From: Pelagicoccus sp. SDUM812003
GTDB lineage: Bacteria > Verrucomicrobiota > Verrucomicrobiia > Opitutales > Opitutaceae
Assembly: GCF_031127815.1 (NCBI RefSeq)
Contig: NZ_JARXHY010000016.1
Location: forward strand, 85,973 to 149,972
DNA length: 64,000 bases
Reading direction: 5' to 3'
How positions within the stretch are numbered: position 1 is the stretch's first letter; every line of letters begins with the position of its first letter. Under the pieces are notes generated by a model. It did no database searches. It was given only the letters and a program-made list of their open reading frames with translations, and was not told the DNA's origin. A program made the translations under genes and the position numbers. Below are positions 50,859-60,133 of this stretch, in pieces.

Positions 50859-53800
50859 CTAGAATCCCGATAGAGTGTTGTTCGGATGATTGGGCACCGG
50901 ACGGTCCGCCAGCCGGACCGCGTCCAAAAAGAGGTCGTAGTGGACGTACTCCCCATAAGCTCGATGGCGGTTCGCGTTGATGCCTCGATTGGCCCGCACC
51001 GTGACCGAATAATGCCCTTGACCTTGCGAGCCTCCATTGCCGCCGCCACTGGAAGGGAATAGTTTGCCTGAGAGCTGCTCCACAACCGTACCGCCGACTT
51101 GCCCCAGAAAACGGCCACCAACGCCCAAGGCGAAGCTTTTGAGAGCGTCGGACGCCTCCCTCTTGCCGCTTCTCACCACGAGCTCTTGCAGGCTTCCCAC
51201 CGCCCGACGGCGGGCCACTTTGTCCGGAATGGTCATCTTGTTGACGAACTTCGCGAAATTGCCCGGCTTGCCGAACGTCTTGGCATAAGCCTTCGATCCC
51301 AGCTTTCCGGCGACCTTGCCCGCTCCGTGCCCGGCCGCTCCAAACAGGCCTCCCAAAGCCGCTCCGGTGGCGACTTCTCGACCATCCAGCGATTCGCCGG
51401 AAAGCCCGGCGTACACCAGATCCTCGGTCAAAGAACCAGCTATGCCTCCCGCCACAGCCCCGCCCAGTCCACCCGTCGCAGCGATGATGGCCCCAGAGAC
51501 CGCGCCCGAGGCAGCGGAGGCGAGATAGGTCGCAGCGGACTCGTCGATGGAACCGTCGCTGATGTCGACCGCGAAGGTGATTCCCACATTGACCGCCGCC
51601 CCAATAGCCGCCCCTGCGGCGACCCACCAGAACTCGCCTTCCGGATCGATGCGCATGGCGGGATTTCCTCCCGCGAAGGCATAACGATTCATGGAACTGA
51701 GAGCGGTCACGTTGCCCAAATGAGCGTCGCGGGTCAAAAAGCGCCTCACAATGGGCGAATACCAGCGATAGCGCATGTGCACCAGTCCTTCGGGAGTGGT
51801 GACCACACCGTACAACGCGTTGAAGAGGAAAATCGTATCCGTATCTCCAGTACGCCAAGCGATTTCGCCATAGGGCGTATACCCGACTCGTCCGAGAAGC
51901 AGCCCATCGTCTCCGCTGAAGGCGACAGCGCTGCCGCGATGATCGTAATGAAAGACGCGTATTTCACCAGTGTTCCCATCTTCCTCGTACAAAAGCCCTA
52001 CCCCGTAGACGTAGCGTTTCGAAGCCTCGTCTGGACCCTTGTTGCTCAAAATCTGACTTAGACCAGAGGCGGGATTGACGAAGAGCTGGTTGCCTTCCGC
52101 CACCGATGCCGCACCACGCGGTTCCCAACCGATCAGCTGATCCTCTTCGTCATAGAAATGGAAGTAGTCGGCCGTTCGATACAGTTGCCCCCAGACATTG
52201 TAAGCGAGCGATTCCAGATGCGTTCCCGCCGGACCTCTGTTTAGCTCGCCGTCTCTCCCGACGCCTAGCCCCTCTCCATTGAGCGTCTCGATCTCCCCTT
52301 CGTTGCTGTAAGTGTAAGTGGCCGGAGTGGGAATGGCGGGCTCCAGCTCGGGTGAAGTCAACTCGGATTGTAGCTGCCCTGCAGCGTCATAGCTATACAA
52401 ATACGAGAGGATGGTCTCACCATTCGCATCATAGTCGTTTCGTATCCGAATATTCCCTGCAGAGTCGTAGTTCAGCTCGCGCCGAGCGCCGTTGGGAAAC
52501 TCGATCTTCGTCAATCGATCGCGTTCGTCCCAAGTAAAATTAGTCACCCGTCCTTCCCAGTCCTCCACTGAGGTCAAACGGCTCGCCAAATCATAGCTGT
52601 AGCTCACTTCGCTACCGTCGGGATAGATCAAAGCAGAAAGGTTGCCCGACTTGTCATAGGCATAGACAAGCGTTTCATCACGCTCGTTGGTGTAGGTCGC
52701 CAATCGACCAACCGAATCATAGGTTCGGGTGATTGTCGGATTCAGGTCGCCCCCGTTGCTCAAACGTGTGCCGACTCGCAGCAGGTTTCCGGCTTGGTCG
52801 TATTCGTAGCCACGGATAGCGAGTGGAGAGGAAGTCGGATCCGCCTCCGACAAGCGCCCGACATCGTCGTAGGTGTAGTTGATATTGTGGTTTCCTTCGG
52901 TCAACTTGCGAGAGAGCAGGTCGCGGGCATTGTATTCGAAAATCGTTCGCGAACCGTTGTAGAGCAGGACTCGAGTCAGGTTGTTGGAACGGTCGTAACC
53001 CAAGGAGACTGGCCGTTCCCCTGGTGGATCCAAGCGAACCAGTATGTCGTCCTTCGCATACTCCGCAGTACTGGTTCGACCCGACGGGCCGGTGACCGTC
53101 ACGATGCGATCAAGCTCATCGTATTCGTAGCGTGTTACGCGTCCCAACTCATCGACTGTTTGAGTACGCCGCATCATGGCATCGTAAGTCGTAGTAACGC
53201 TGTGCCCCATGGCGTCCGTCATCTTCACTGGCAGGTCGCGTTCGTCATATTGAATACGCAGGTTGGTCTCTCCGTTGGCGTCGATGGTTCTCACCACATT
53301 TCCTACCTCGTCATATTCGGTTCTGGTGGTGCGACCAAGAGGGTCGGTGATGGCGACCACCCGCCCTAGCTTGTCGTATTCACGAGTCACGGTGGCGCCA
53401 CGGGCATCGACGGTCGTCAACAAGCGATCATCCGCATCGTAAGTGTAGGTGGTGGTCTCTCCGATGGCGTTGGTCGAAGAAATCATGTTCCCGTTTCCAT
53501 CGTATTCGAAGGTCGTCGCGAATCCCCGCTGATCGATGCGCTTGGTCAAGCGGCCCCGATTGTCGTATTCCCATCTGGATACGTTGCCCTCCGGATCGAT
53601 CTGCTTTCGTATCTCGCCTGCAGCGTTATAAAAAATCTGCGTTTCATTTCCGCCGAAATCGGTGCGTCGAATCAGTCGACCCGCGAGGTCGTAGTTTAGG
53701 TTCTGCTCAATGTCTCCATATTCTGGATTCGAGATCCTCCCCGTTCTGCCTTGCTCATCGAGCTTGTAGTCGACGAAAGCGTTGTCCGCAGCGATCACCT

Positions 53801-56492
53801 TGGAGACTTGGCCATTGTTGTGGTACTCCTTTTTGTCCTGATTTCCGAGCTCATCGGTCACCGCCTGTAAGCGTCCGTTCATGTAGAGCATGCTCGTCTC
53901 GCGCTCAAGCGCATCGATGATCTCCACCACTAGGTGCTCGCCCGTGTAGTTGAACTGCGTCGTATACCCAGCCGGATCCGTCATGCTGGCGACATCCCCG
54001 TTCTCGCTGTAGGTGAAGCTTGTCGTTCGCCCTTTGGCATCCACTACCGACAGGCGAGCTCCGTTTTCATCGTAGGTGAACGCGGTCGAGTTCCCGAGCG
54101 GATCGGTGGCTTGCAGAAGATGAAACCCTTCGTCGTGCACGAAACTCCATGGCTCTCCGAGGGGATCGTAATAGGTCGTCTCAAGCGTGCCCTCTTGTTG
54201 GTTTTCCAGATACTCCACCGTCATATCCGGCGTATCCACTCTCCCATCACTCTGCCTTACGATGCGACCGAGCTGATCGTAGTCCGCGCCTAAAAGGCTT
54301 TCGCCGACCGAATCCTCCGCCGATAAAATGCGATTGGCCTCATCGTAGCTGTAGGCAACTGCTCGGGTCGAATCGCTGAAACTGAGCGAAAAGGCCTCGA
54401 TAGAACCAGTCACGCCCGCTTCCTCGTCTTTCACCGTCAGGTACCAGCGACCGCGACGGTCCTCGCCCTCGAAACCTTCGAAGAACTCTCCATCGTAATT
54501 GATGCGAGAATCGTCGGTTGACGCCACAGCCGGCACCTCGAGCACCGTTCCCTCCGGCGAGGTGATAGTGATGGCCAGATCGGTCTCACGTGGATGATAT
54601 ACGCTGAAGGCCGTAGTCACTATGCCGCCGATCGATCCGCCTTCCTCCACGTCCACATAGATTGTCGCTCCGTCGCCATCGTCATCCGGGATAGCGGTCA
54701 CCCCGAAACTCGTTTCATATTCATCCTCCTCCGGATAGAAAGGAGCGGGCACGGTGAGGAGTCGACTTTGCTCGTCGTAACTCAAATTAACCATCCGGCC
54801 GAGGTCGTCGCTCACCGTTTCGATCAAGCCGTCATCGTTGTATCCAAGAAAAACGCGCACACCCGAATAGGGCTCCAACAGTTCGTCCAAGCGTCCGTTT
54901 TCGTCGTAGTAGCATTCGATCCCTTGGCGCACCACGTTGTACTCCGCGGTCAGACGACCGTCCTTGCCGAAATAGTACGTTGTCCCGTCTTCCAACGCGA
55001 GCCGCCAACTTCCCGGTGGCAGGGCGGGATGCGGTATTTGCGGAGCAAGCGAAGCATAGCGCACATCCTCGTCTACTCCGACATAGTTCAAGCCGTTAAC
55101 TTTCTCCTCGATGTATCTGAAGCGCGAATACCGGTGAGCATCCCACTTGATTACGATGTCGGTACCCAGCGTCCCCCATAAGCGAGCCTCGTAGTTGTGG
55201 CTCCAACTCGTCCCCAAAGGACCAGATGCCGTGGTCAATCGAGAGTTGTAGTTGATATCGAACGACAACGGACGCACGCCTTCCACTGCTAGCAGCTCGC
55301 GCCCTTGGATGAAGGAGCCGGTGGCGGTGTCGATTCCGTTTCCGATCAGGCTATCGCTATGCGGGCGAATCTCGCTGACCAGCGGGCTCTCGAGGAGTTC
55401 GGGTCCAAGGTCCTGGCTAGGAGCATCCTTGGCCAATACGACGAAGGAAAACATCCGCTCCGCGTCCGACGAGCCGTTCTGGTTTTCGCCATTGGGCAGG
55501 TCATGGCTGACGATTTCCCAACTGTTCTCATCCTCCAGCCATCGGGTCGTGATGAAATTGTCGATCGAATTCGCCCCGCTCTTGTCCCAAATATGCGTCG
55601 CTAAGAGCGTGGCATTCGAAGCGTCGTAGCCCGGAACGTTCAGGTACCAAATCCCGGTGTTTCCTTTTGTCAGGTAGAAGCTGCCGCCATGCTTCACCGC
55701 CGTGGAACCGGAAGCGATCCGAGCGGCCGCCAGCACATGACTGCCCGCAACGCCCGCTTCCGCAAAAGGCACGTAGGCAAACGAAACCGCCCCGGGTTCC
55801 AAGGCATCGGTGGCGTTGGTATTGTTGTCTCTCAGGCTGATAGTGAAGGTGCCATCGTCATTGGGGGAAACCAAGGCCACGTTGTCGTCGTTTTCCGCGT
55901 TGGACGCCAGCAGCACACCCTTGTCCGCATCACCCCCCAACTCACGAAGGTCGATCAACACATCGCCGTCCGAGAGCTGCTGAACCTGTTCGCCTGGCCC
56001 TAGCTCGATCCCTTGCGAAGCCACCAGCGTATCGAGCACGACCGGATCCACCGATCCCGATGCCACTCCTGCTAAAAACTCATCGAAGGGGAAGTGACCG
56101 AAGGAGACGTTGGCGTTGAACTCGTCATTGTTTCCCAAGCGAAAAAGTCCGATCGAATACGCATCCGGTCCCACCGGTACAATCGCGGTGGTGGATAAAA
56201 TGGCTCCAGACGGTCCGCCAACGGACGAATTGTCGCGGGCATGTTCCGCCAGGGTGGATATCAACGCCCCCGTTTCGGCGATGTTTCCGCCCTCCAATCG
56301 AATCCAATAGTCGCCTCGATTGCTTGCCTGCTCATCGATCACAATGCCCTCGGAGCTGGAAGGAGAAAGGGATAAGTTGATGTCAGTCGGGGCGTTGCCT
56401 CCGAAAAGCTGATCAACGAGAATGGTACCGGAGCGCGGAGACGCGAGGACGCAACAGGGCACAAGCAGCCCCAAGAGGAACGGGATACGCAT
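50859..56492 (-). CDS. very large secreted RHS/YD-repeat protein with variable C-terminal domain
   Basis: 1877 residues with a signal peptide (1-17). After an N-terminal beta-rich part comes a DUF6531-like start of the RHS shell (GNGIDTATGSF, about 400). A proprotein-convertase P-like domain (about 640-725, VYHPRETDLAITITSPEGT) is inserted before the long series of YD repeats (about 730-1530). The RHS core ends at MRYRWYSPIVRRFLTRD and NRYAFAGGNPAMRIDPEG. From residue 1621 a separate 257-residue end begins with Gly/Ala-rich hydrophobic stretches, as in polymorphic toxins; its function is unrecognised. Confidence 0.88.
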   Translation of the reverse strand: MRIPFLLGLLVPCCVLASPRSGTILVDQLFGGNAPTDINLSLSPSSSEGIVIDEQASNRGDYWIRLEGGNIAETGALISTLAEHARDNSSVGGPSGAILSTTAIVPVGPDAYSIGLFRLGNNDEFNANVSFGHFPFDEFLAGVASGSVDPVVLDTLVASQGIELGPGEQVQQLSDGDVLIDLRELGGDADKGVLLASNAENDDNVALVSPNDDGTFTISLRDNNTNATDALEPGAVSFAYVPFAEAGVAGSHVLAAARIASGSTAVKHGGSFYLTKGNTGIWYLNVPGYDASNATLLATHIWDKSGANSIDNFITTRWLEDENSWEIVSHDLPNGENQNGSSDAERMFSFVVLAKDAPSQDLGPELLESPLVSEIRPHSDSLIGNGIDTATGSFIQGRELLAVEGVRPLSFDINYNSRLTTASGPLGTSWSHNYEARLWGTLGTDIVIKWDAHRYSRFRYIEEKVNGLNYVGVDEDVRYASLAPQIPHPALPPGSWRLALEDGTTYYFGKDGRLTAEYNVVRQGIECYYDENGRLDELLEPYSGVRVFLGYNDDGLIETVSDDLGRMVNLSYDEQSRLLTVPAPFYPEEDEYETSFGVTAIPDDDGDGATIYVDVEEGGSIGGIVTTAFSVYHPRETDLAITITSPEGTVLEVPAVASTDDSRINYDGEFFEGFEGEDRRGRWYLTVKDEEAGVTGSIEAFSLSFSDSTRAVAYSYDEANRILSAEDSVGESLLGADYDQLGRIVRQSDGRVDTPDMTVEYLENQQEGTLETTYYDPLGEPWSFVHDEGFHLLQATDPLGNSTAFTYDENGARLSVVDAKGRTTSFTYSENGDVASMTDPAGYTTQFNYTGEHLVVEIIDALERETSMLYMNGRLQAVTDELGNQDKKEYHNNGQVSKVIAADNAFVDYKLDEQGRTGRISNPEYGDIEQNLNYDLAGRLIRRTDFGGNETQIFYNAAGEIRKQIDPEGNVSRWEYDNRGRLTKRIDQRGFATTFEYDGNGNMISSTNAIGETTTYTYDADDRLLTTVDARGATVTREYDKLGRVVAITDPLGRTTRTEYDEVGNVVRTIDANGETNLRIQYDERDLPVKMTDAMGHSVTTTYDAMMRRTQTVDELGRVTRYEYDELDRIVTVTGPSGRTSTAEYAKDDILVRLDPPGERPVSLGYDRSNNLTRVLLYNGSRTIFEYNARDLLSRKLTEGNHNINYTYDDVGRLSEADPTSSPLAIRGYEYDQAGNLLRVGTRLSNGGDLNPTITRTYDSVGRLATYTNERDETLVYAYDKSGNLSALIYPDGSEVSYSYDLASRLTSVEDWEGRVTNFTWDERDRLTKIEFPNGARRELNYDSAGNIRIRNDYDANGETILSYLYSYDAAGQLQSELTSPELEPAIPTPATYTYSNEGEIETLNGEGLGVGRDGELNRGPAGTHLESLAYNVWGQLYRTADYFHFYDEEDQLIGWEPRGAASVAEGNQLFVNPASGLSQILSNKGPDEASKRYVYGVGLLYEEDGNTGEIRVFHYDHRGSAVAFSGDDGLLLGRVGYTPYGEIAWRTGDTDTIFLFNALYGVVTTPEGLVHMRYRWYSPIVRRFLTRDAHLGNVTALSSMNRYAFAGGNPAMRIDPEGEFWWVAAGAAIGAAVNVGITFAVDISDGSIDESAATYLASAASGAVSGAIIAATGGLGGAVAGGIAGSLTEDLVYAGLSGESLDGREVATGAALGGLFGAAGHGAGKVAGKLGSKAYAKTFGKPGNFAKFVNKMTIPDKVARRRAVGSLQELVVRSGKREASDALKSFALGVGGRFLGQVGGTVVEQLSGKLFPSSGGGNGGSQGQGHYSVTVRANRGINANRHRAYGEYVHYDLFLDAVRLADRPVPNHPNNTLSGF

Positions 56493-56624
56493 AGTTGGAA
56501 GGGTTAGGCAAAAACAGAAAAACCGCCTCAGCCCGCTAAGTCGAGCCGTAACGACGCGACGCCACTCCCAGCATCAGACTTGCGACCCTCGCCATCGCGG
56601 CCAATCTTTCCAGACGCCAAACCT

Positions 56625-57284
56625 ATGCAACGCCAAGACTCTGATTCATTCTCCGTCCTGAAGTCGGTGATCGCGAAGCGACGCACCACCAAAGCCCTCG
56701 CTTCCGAGCCCGTTCCAGCCCCACTGGATCGCTCCATCGCGGAGGAAATCGTGGCCCAGGCCGCGTGGGCTCCTTTTCACAAACCGGCGTCTCGCGAGCA
56801 CCGCGGAAAGCGCGACCTGAACTCCAACGTGCCTTGGCGAGCCTACCTGCTTGACGAAACCGCCTGCAAAAACCTGCGGAAACGCCTTATCGAAATCGGT
56901 GACGAAACGAAAATCCCCCAGCTTCTCGCTGCATCCAGCATCTTGATACAGATCACCTGGCTTCCAAATTCCGAGCCCATGCCGGCAGCGGGAGAGCTCT
57001 TCGCCCCGACCTTGGAAAACATGGAGCATATAGCCGCCGCCTCAGCCGCGGCCCAAAACATCCTGCTAGCGGCCACCGCGCACGATCTCCCCAACTATTG
57101 GTCCAGCGGCGGCGCCCTGCGTTCGCCAGAGGTTTTCCAGTGGCTAGGCATTCCCCCTCGCGAAATCCTCATCGGCGCCCTTTTCCTCTTCCCAAGCGAT
57201 CTCAGCAAAACCGAAGTCAGTGGAGGCAAGCTCCGCGACAAACGCGGCGCCCCTTCCCAATGGTCTCGATGGATAGCGATCTAA
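56625..57284 (+). CDS. nitroreductase-family flavoprotein
   Basis: 219 residues from ATG 56625 (MQRQDSDSFSVLKSVIAKRRTTKALAS). An upstream start at 56580 adds 15 unrelated residues. The family pattern is visible in the Arg-rich flavin phosphate region (AKRRTTKAL), AAWAPFHKPASREH, ENMEHIAAASAAAQNILLAA, and GIPPREILIGALFL. Members bind FMN and use NAD(P)H to reduce nitro compounds, quinones or flavins. The biological substrate is not evident. It is divergent from the RHS gene. Confidence 0.82.
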   Translation: MQRQDSDSFSVLKSVIAKRRTTKALASEPVPAPLDRSIAEEIVAQAAWAPFHKPASREHRGKRDLNSNVPWRAYLLDETACKNLRKRLIEIGDETKIPQLLAASSILIQITWLPNSEPMPAAGELFAPTLENMEHIAAASAAAQNILLAATAHDLPNYWSSGGALRSPEVFQWLGIPPREILIGALFLFPSDLSKTEVSGGKLRDKRGAPSQWSRWIAI

Positions 57285-57393
57285 CGGCGCAGGCAATCCG
57301 CCAGCTCGCGCCCTCCCTCGGATGTTCTTAACCCAAACGTAACCCAGCATCTATCGACAAGCCGAGCCCCCCGCATAATCGTGCGGTCCATTC

Positions 57394-58683
57394 ATGACCA
57401 TCGTCATCACGACCCACGGTTCTACCGGAGACATCTACCCACTGATCCGCCTCGCTCTGGAGCTCCAGAAAGCAGGCCATACCATTCGCTTCGCCACTAG
57501 TCGCCCTTTCAAGCCCGACGTCGAAGCCGCGGGCGTACCCTTTTTTCAAATACCGCCTGATTGGGAGAAGTCCGAACTGCAATACTGGATGGGACGCTTG
57601 CAGAAACTGAAGTCCCCCGTTTCCCAGCTCAAGGAAATGTACCGAGCCGCCACCCCACACCTCGAAGCCATCATCGATGGCATGGAGGAAGCGATCGACG
57701 GAGCGGATTGCCTCATCTCTTCGTACCTCTTTCCCATCAACAAAGCCATCGCGGAAAAGCACGACATCCCTTTCATCTCCTACGCTTTCGCTCACAACAC
57801 CGTGCCCTCGCGCTTCTATCCACCGCATGAGTTTCCGCGCCTGCGCGGTCTGCCCGATTGGATACAGCTGCGCTGGAACCGTTTCTGTTGGAAAATGGGT
57901 AATGTCGTAGTGGATACAGCGATCAACTCCACCATCTCCCGCTCCTTCAAAAAGAAGGGACTTCCTGGCGTGAAGGACTTCTTTTCAAAATCCGCGGAGC
58001 TGGTGCTCGTCGCCGTTTCACCCGGCCTCATGCGCCCAAAGATCAAGCTCCATCCGCGCTTCCAGTTCACCGGCTACTGCCGCTGGCAATCGCCCACTAG
58101 CGACGAAGCGGAGGCCAAGATCCGGGCTTTTCGCGGCGACCAGCTAGTGCCGATCCTCACCTTCGGCAGCATGGTCTACGACAAGCCAAAGGAGTTCATC
58201 GATCGCCTCATCGCGAATTGGCCGAGCGACAAGAAACTCATCGTGCAGCCGGGCTGGTCCGGCTTCGAAATCCCCGAATCCGCCACCAACATTCTCGAAG
58301 TCGACGCTATGTCGCACGACCAGCTCTTCCAGCACGCCAGCGTCGTCATCCATCATGGCGGAGCGGGCACCACCGCTTCCGTGCTGCACGCAGGCAAACC
58401 CCACATCGTGGTGCCGCACATCGGCGATCAGGACTTCTTCAGCGCCGAAGTGAAGCGGCTCGGCTGCGGCATCAAAGCACGCAAGAAAACCTGGCCCGAG
58501 AAGCTGGCGGCCAAGGTGGAGAAGATCGAGTCCGACCCGGCCTACCTCGACGCGGCACGCGAAGCTCTCGCTACGCTCGAGACGGAAGACGGACCAGCCG
58601 AAGCGGTTCACCAAATCGAGCTCTTCCTCGACCATAAGAGCCAGCTCATCGGCGAGTTCCTCAATCCAGACGAGGAATTCTAA
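57394..58683 (+). CDS. GT1 (UGT/MurG-like) glycosyltransferase
   Basis: 429 residues. The N-terminal domain starts MTIVITTHGSTGDIYPLIRLALELQKAGH, the classic acceptor-side start of GT1 enzymes. The donor side has PILTFGSMVYDKPKEF and HHGGAGTTASVLHAGKPHIVVPHIGDQDFF, the nucleotide-sugar motif. Such GT-B enzymes transfer glucose, glucuronic acid or rhamnose onto lipids, sterols or small molecules. No signal peptide. No partner gene hints at the acceptor. It stands alone, 109 bp after the nitroreductase gene. Confidence 0.88.
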   Translation: MTIVITTHGSTGDIYPLIRLALELQKAGHTIRFATSRPFKPDVEAAGVPFFQIPPDWEKSELQYWMGRLQKLKSPVSQLKEMYRAATPHLEAIIDGMEEAIDGADCLISSYLFPINKAIAEKHDIPFISYAFAHNTVPSRFYPPHEFPRLRGLPDWIQLRWNRFCWKMGNVVVDTAINSTISRSFKKKGLPGVKDFFSKSAELVLVAVSPGLMRPKIKLHPRFQFTGYCRWQSPTSDEAEAKIRAFRGDQLVPILTFGSMVYDKPKEFIDRLIANWPSDKKLIVQPGWSGFEIPESATNILEVDAMSHDQLFQHASVVIHHGGAGTTASVLHAGKPHIVVPHIGDQDFFSAEVKRLGCGIKARKKTWPEKLAAKVEKIESDPAYLDAAREALATLETEDGPAEAVHQIELFLDHKSQLIGEFLNPDEEF

Positions 58684-58832
58684 AAACAGCCAGCCTCTCT
58701 CCCCTGCCTGCTTGGACACGAGGAGACACGCCCAAGCGACCAGCAGCGACGCTAATTGCGAGCGCTCGCCTTACGAATCCGTTTCAACGCCTACCTCTTT
58801 TCCATTGAACTTCCCCGCCTTTCCAACTCCCT

Positions 58833-60131
58833 ATGCTGGGCATCGTGAACTTTCTTTCTCTCGTCCAAACCCCACCCGCAACGACGTTGCGCACCTTTCG
58901 GGCAGTCCTTCGCTTCGGAGTCCTCGCATTCTTCCCCGTGCTGCTTGCATCCGGGGTCGCCTCGATCATTGATCGCTCCACCTTCACCGGAAAACCGATC
59001 GGAGCTCCCGTGGAGGGCATGCCATGGATCACCGATCTGACCATTGCCGACTTGGACCAGGATGGACGGCTCGACGTGATCGCCTGCGAGGGAAAACTCA
59101 ATCTTATCCTCTGGCTCCGCCAGACCGAACCCGGCGTATTCGAGGAAACCGTGATCGAAGACAATGTGGCCGGTCCCGTGCACGTGGAAGCGGTCGACTT
59201 CGATCAGGATGGAGACATTGACTTGCTCATTTCTGAAATGGGTATCGTCACTCCAAACGACCAGCAGATCGGCACCGTCACCATCTTGGAAAACCGAGGT
59301 GACCAAAGCTTCGAAAAACACGAGATACTCAAAGACGTCTGGCGGGTGAACGACCTGCGGGCCGGAGATCTGGACGGAGACGGCGACCTCGATCTGGTGG
59401 CGGGACAGTTCGGCTACTTCCAAGGCGAGGTCCAATGGCTGGAGAATCTGGGCGGGTGGACCTTCAAACAACATCCTTTGCTCGACTTGGCCGGCACCGT
59501 GCATAGCCCTATCGGCAATATTGATGGCGATGGGGATCTCGATATCGTGGCGCTGATCAGCCAGGATTGGGAGGAGGTTCATTGCCTCGTCAACGACGGC
59601 TCGGGAACCTTCGATCGGAAGATCCTCTCCGGTTCCACCAATCGCGACTTCGGCAGCAGCGGTCTCACCCTAGCCGATCTCGACCTCGATGGCGATCTGG
59701 ACATCGTCTACACCAACGGTGACGGCTTCGACTACGCTACTCCTGGCTCCCGCCCTTGGCATGGCATGCAATGGCTGGAAAACCTCGGCGACGCGGAATT
59801 CGAATTCCATCGCATCGGCGACCAAGGAGGCATCTACAGCCCGACCGTGGTGGACATCGACAATGATGGAGACAACGACGTGGTGGCTTGCGTCTGGTTT
59901 GGTGATTGGGCCGATCCTCAGGAAGCTTCGCTGCTTTGCTTCGAAAACGTAGGCGAAAACCGCTTCGAACACCGCACCCTGGCTAGCTCTCCGACCCACC
60001 TTGTAGTGGTCGATGCCGCAGACATCGACGCTGATGGTCAAATCGAACTCGTCACCGGGGCCTTCCACTTCTACCCTCCCTACGATCGGCTAAGCCGCAT
60101 TACGCTTTGGGACATGGAGTCCGCCGAATAG
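58833..60131 (+). CDS. secreted FG-GAP/VCBS seven-bladed propeller protein
   Basis: 432 residues with a hydrophobic export segment at about 28-45. Seven Asp-rich calcium loops of the form D-x-D-x-D-G-x-x-D follow at regular intervals (DLDQDGRLDV, DFDQDGDIDL, DLDGDGDLDL, NIDGDGDLDI, DLDLDGDLDI, DIDNDGDNDV, DIDADGQIEL). This matches a single complete beta-propeller. Such proteins bind calcium and act in adhesion or in recognition of carbohydrates and proteins. It is followed 2 nt later by a TPR gene, a common pairing in verrucomicrobia and planctomycetes. Confidence 0.85.
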   Translation: MLGIVNFLSLVQTPPATTLRTFRAVLRFGVLAFFPVLLASGVASIIDRSTFTGKPIGAPVEGMPWITDLTIADLDQDGRLDVIACEGKLNLILWLRQTEPGVFEETVIEDNVAGPVHVEAVDFDQDGDIDLLISEMGIVTPNDQQIGTVTILENRGDQSFEKHEILKDVWRVNDLRAGDLDGDGDLDLVAGQFGYFQGEVQWLENLGGWTFKQHPLLDLAGTVHSPIGNIDGDGDLDIVALISQDWEEVHCLVNDGSGTFDRKILSGSTNRDFGSSGLTLADLDLDGDLDIVYTNGDGFDYATPGSRPWHGMQWLENLGDAEFEFHRIGDQGGIYSPTVVDIDNDGDNDVVACVWFGDWADPQEASLLCFENVGENRFEHRTLASSPTHLVVVDAADIDADGQIELVTGAFHFYPPYDRLSRITLWDMESAE

Positions 60132-60133
60132 CT

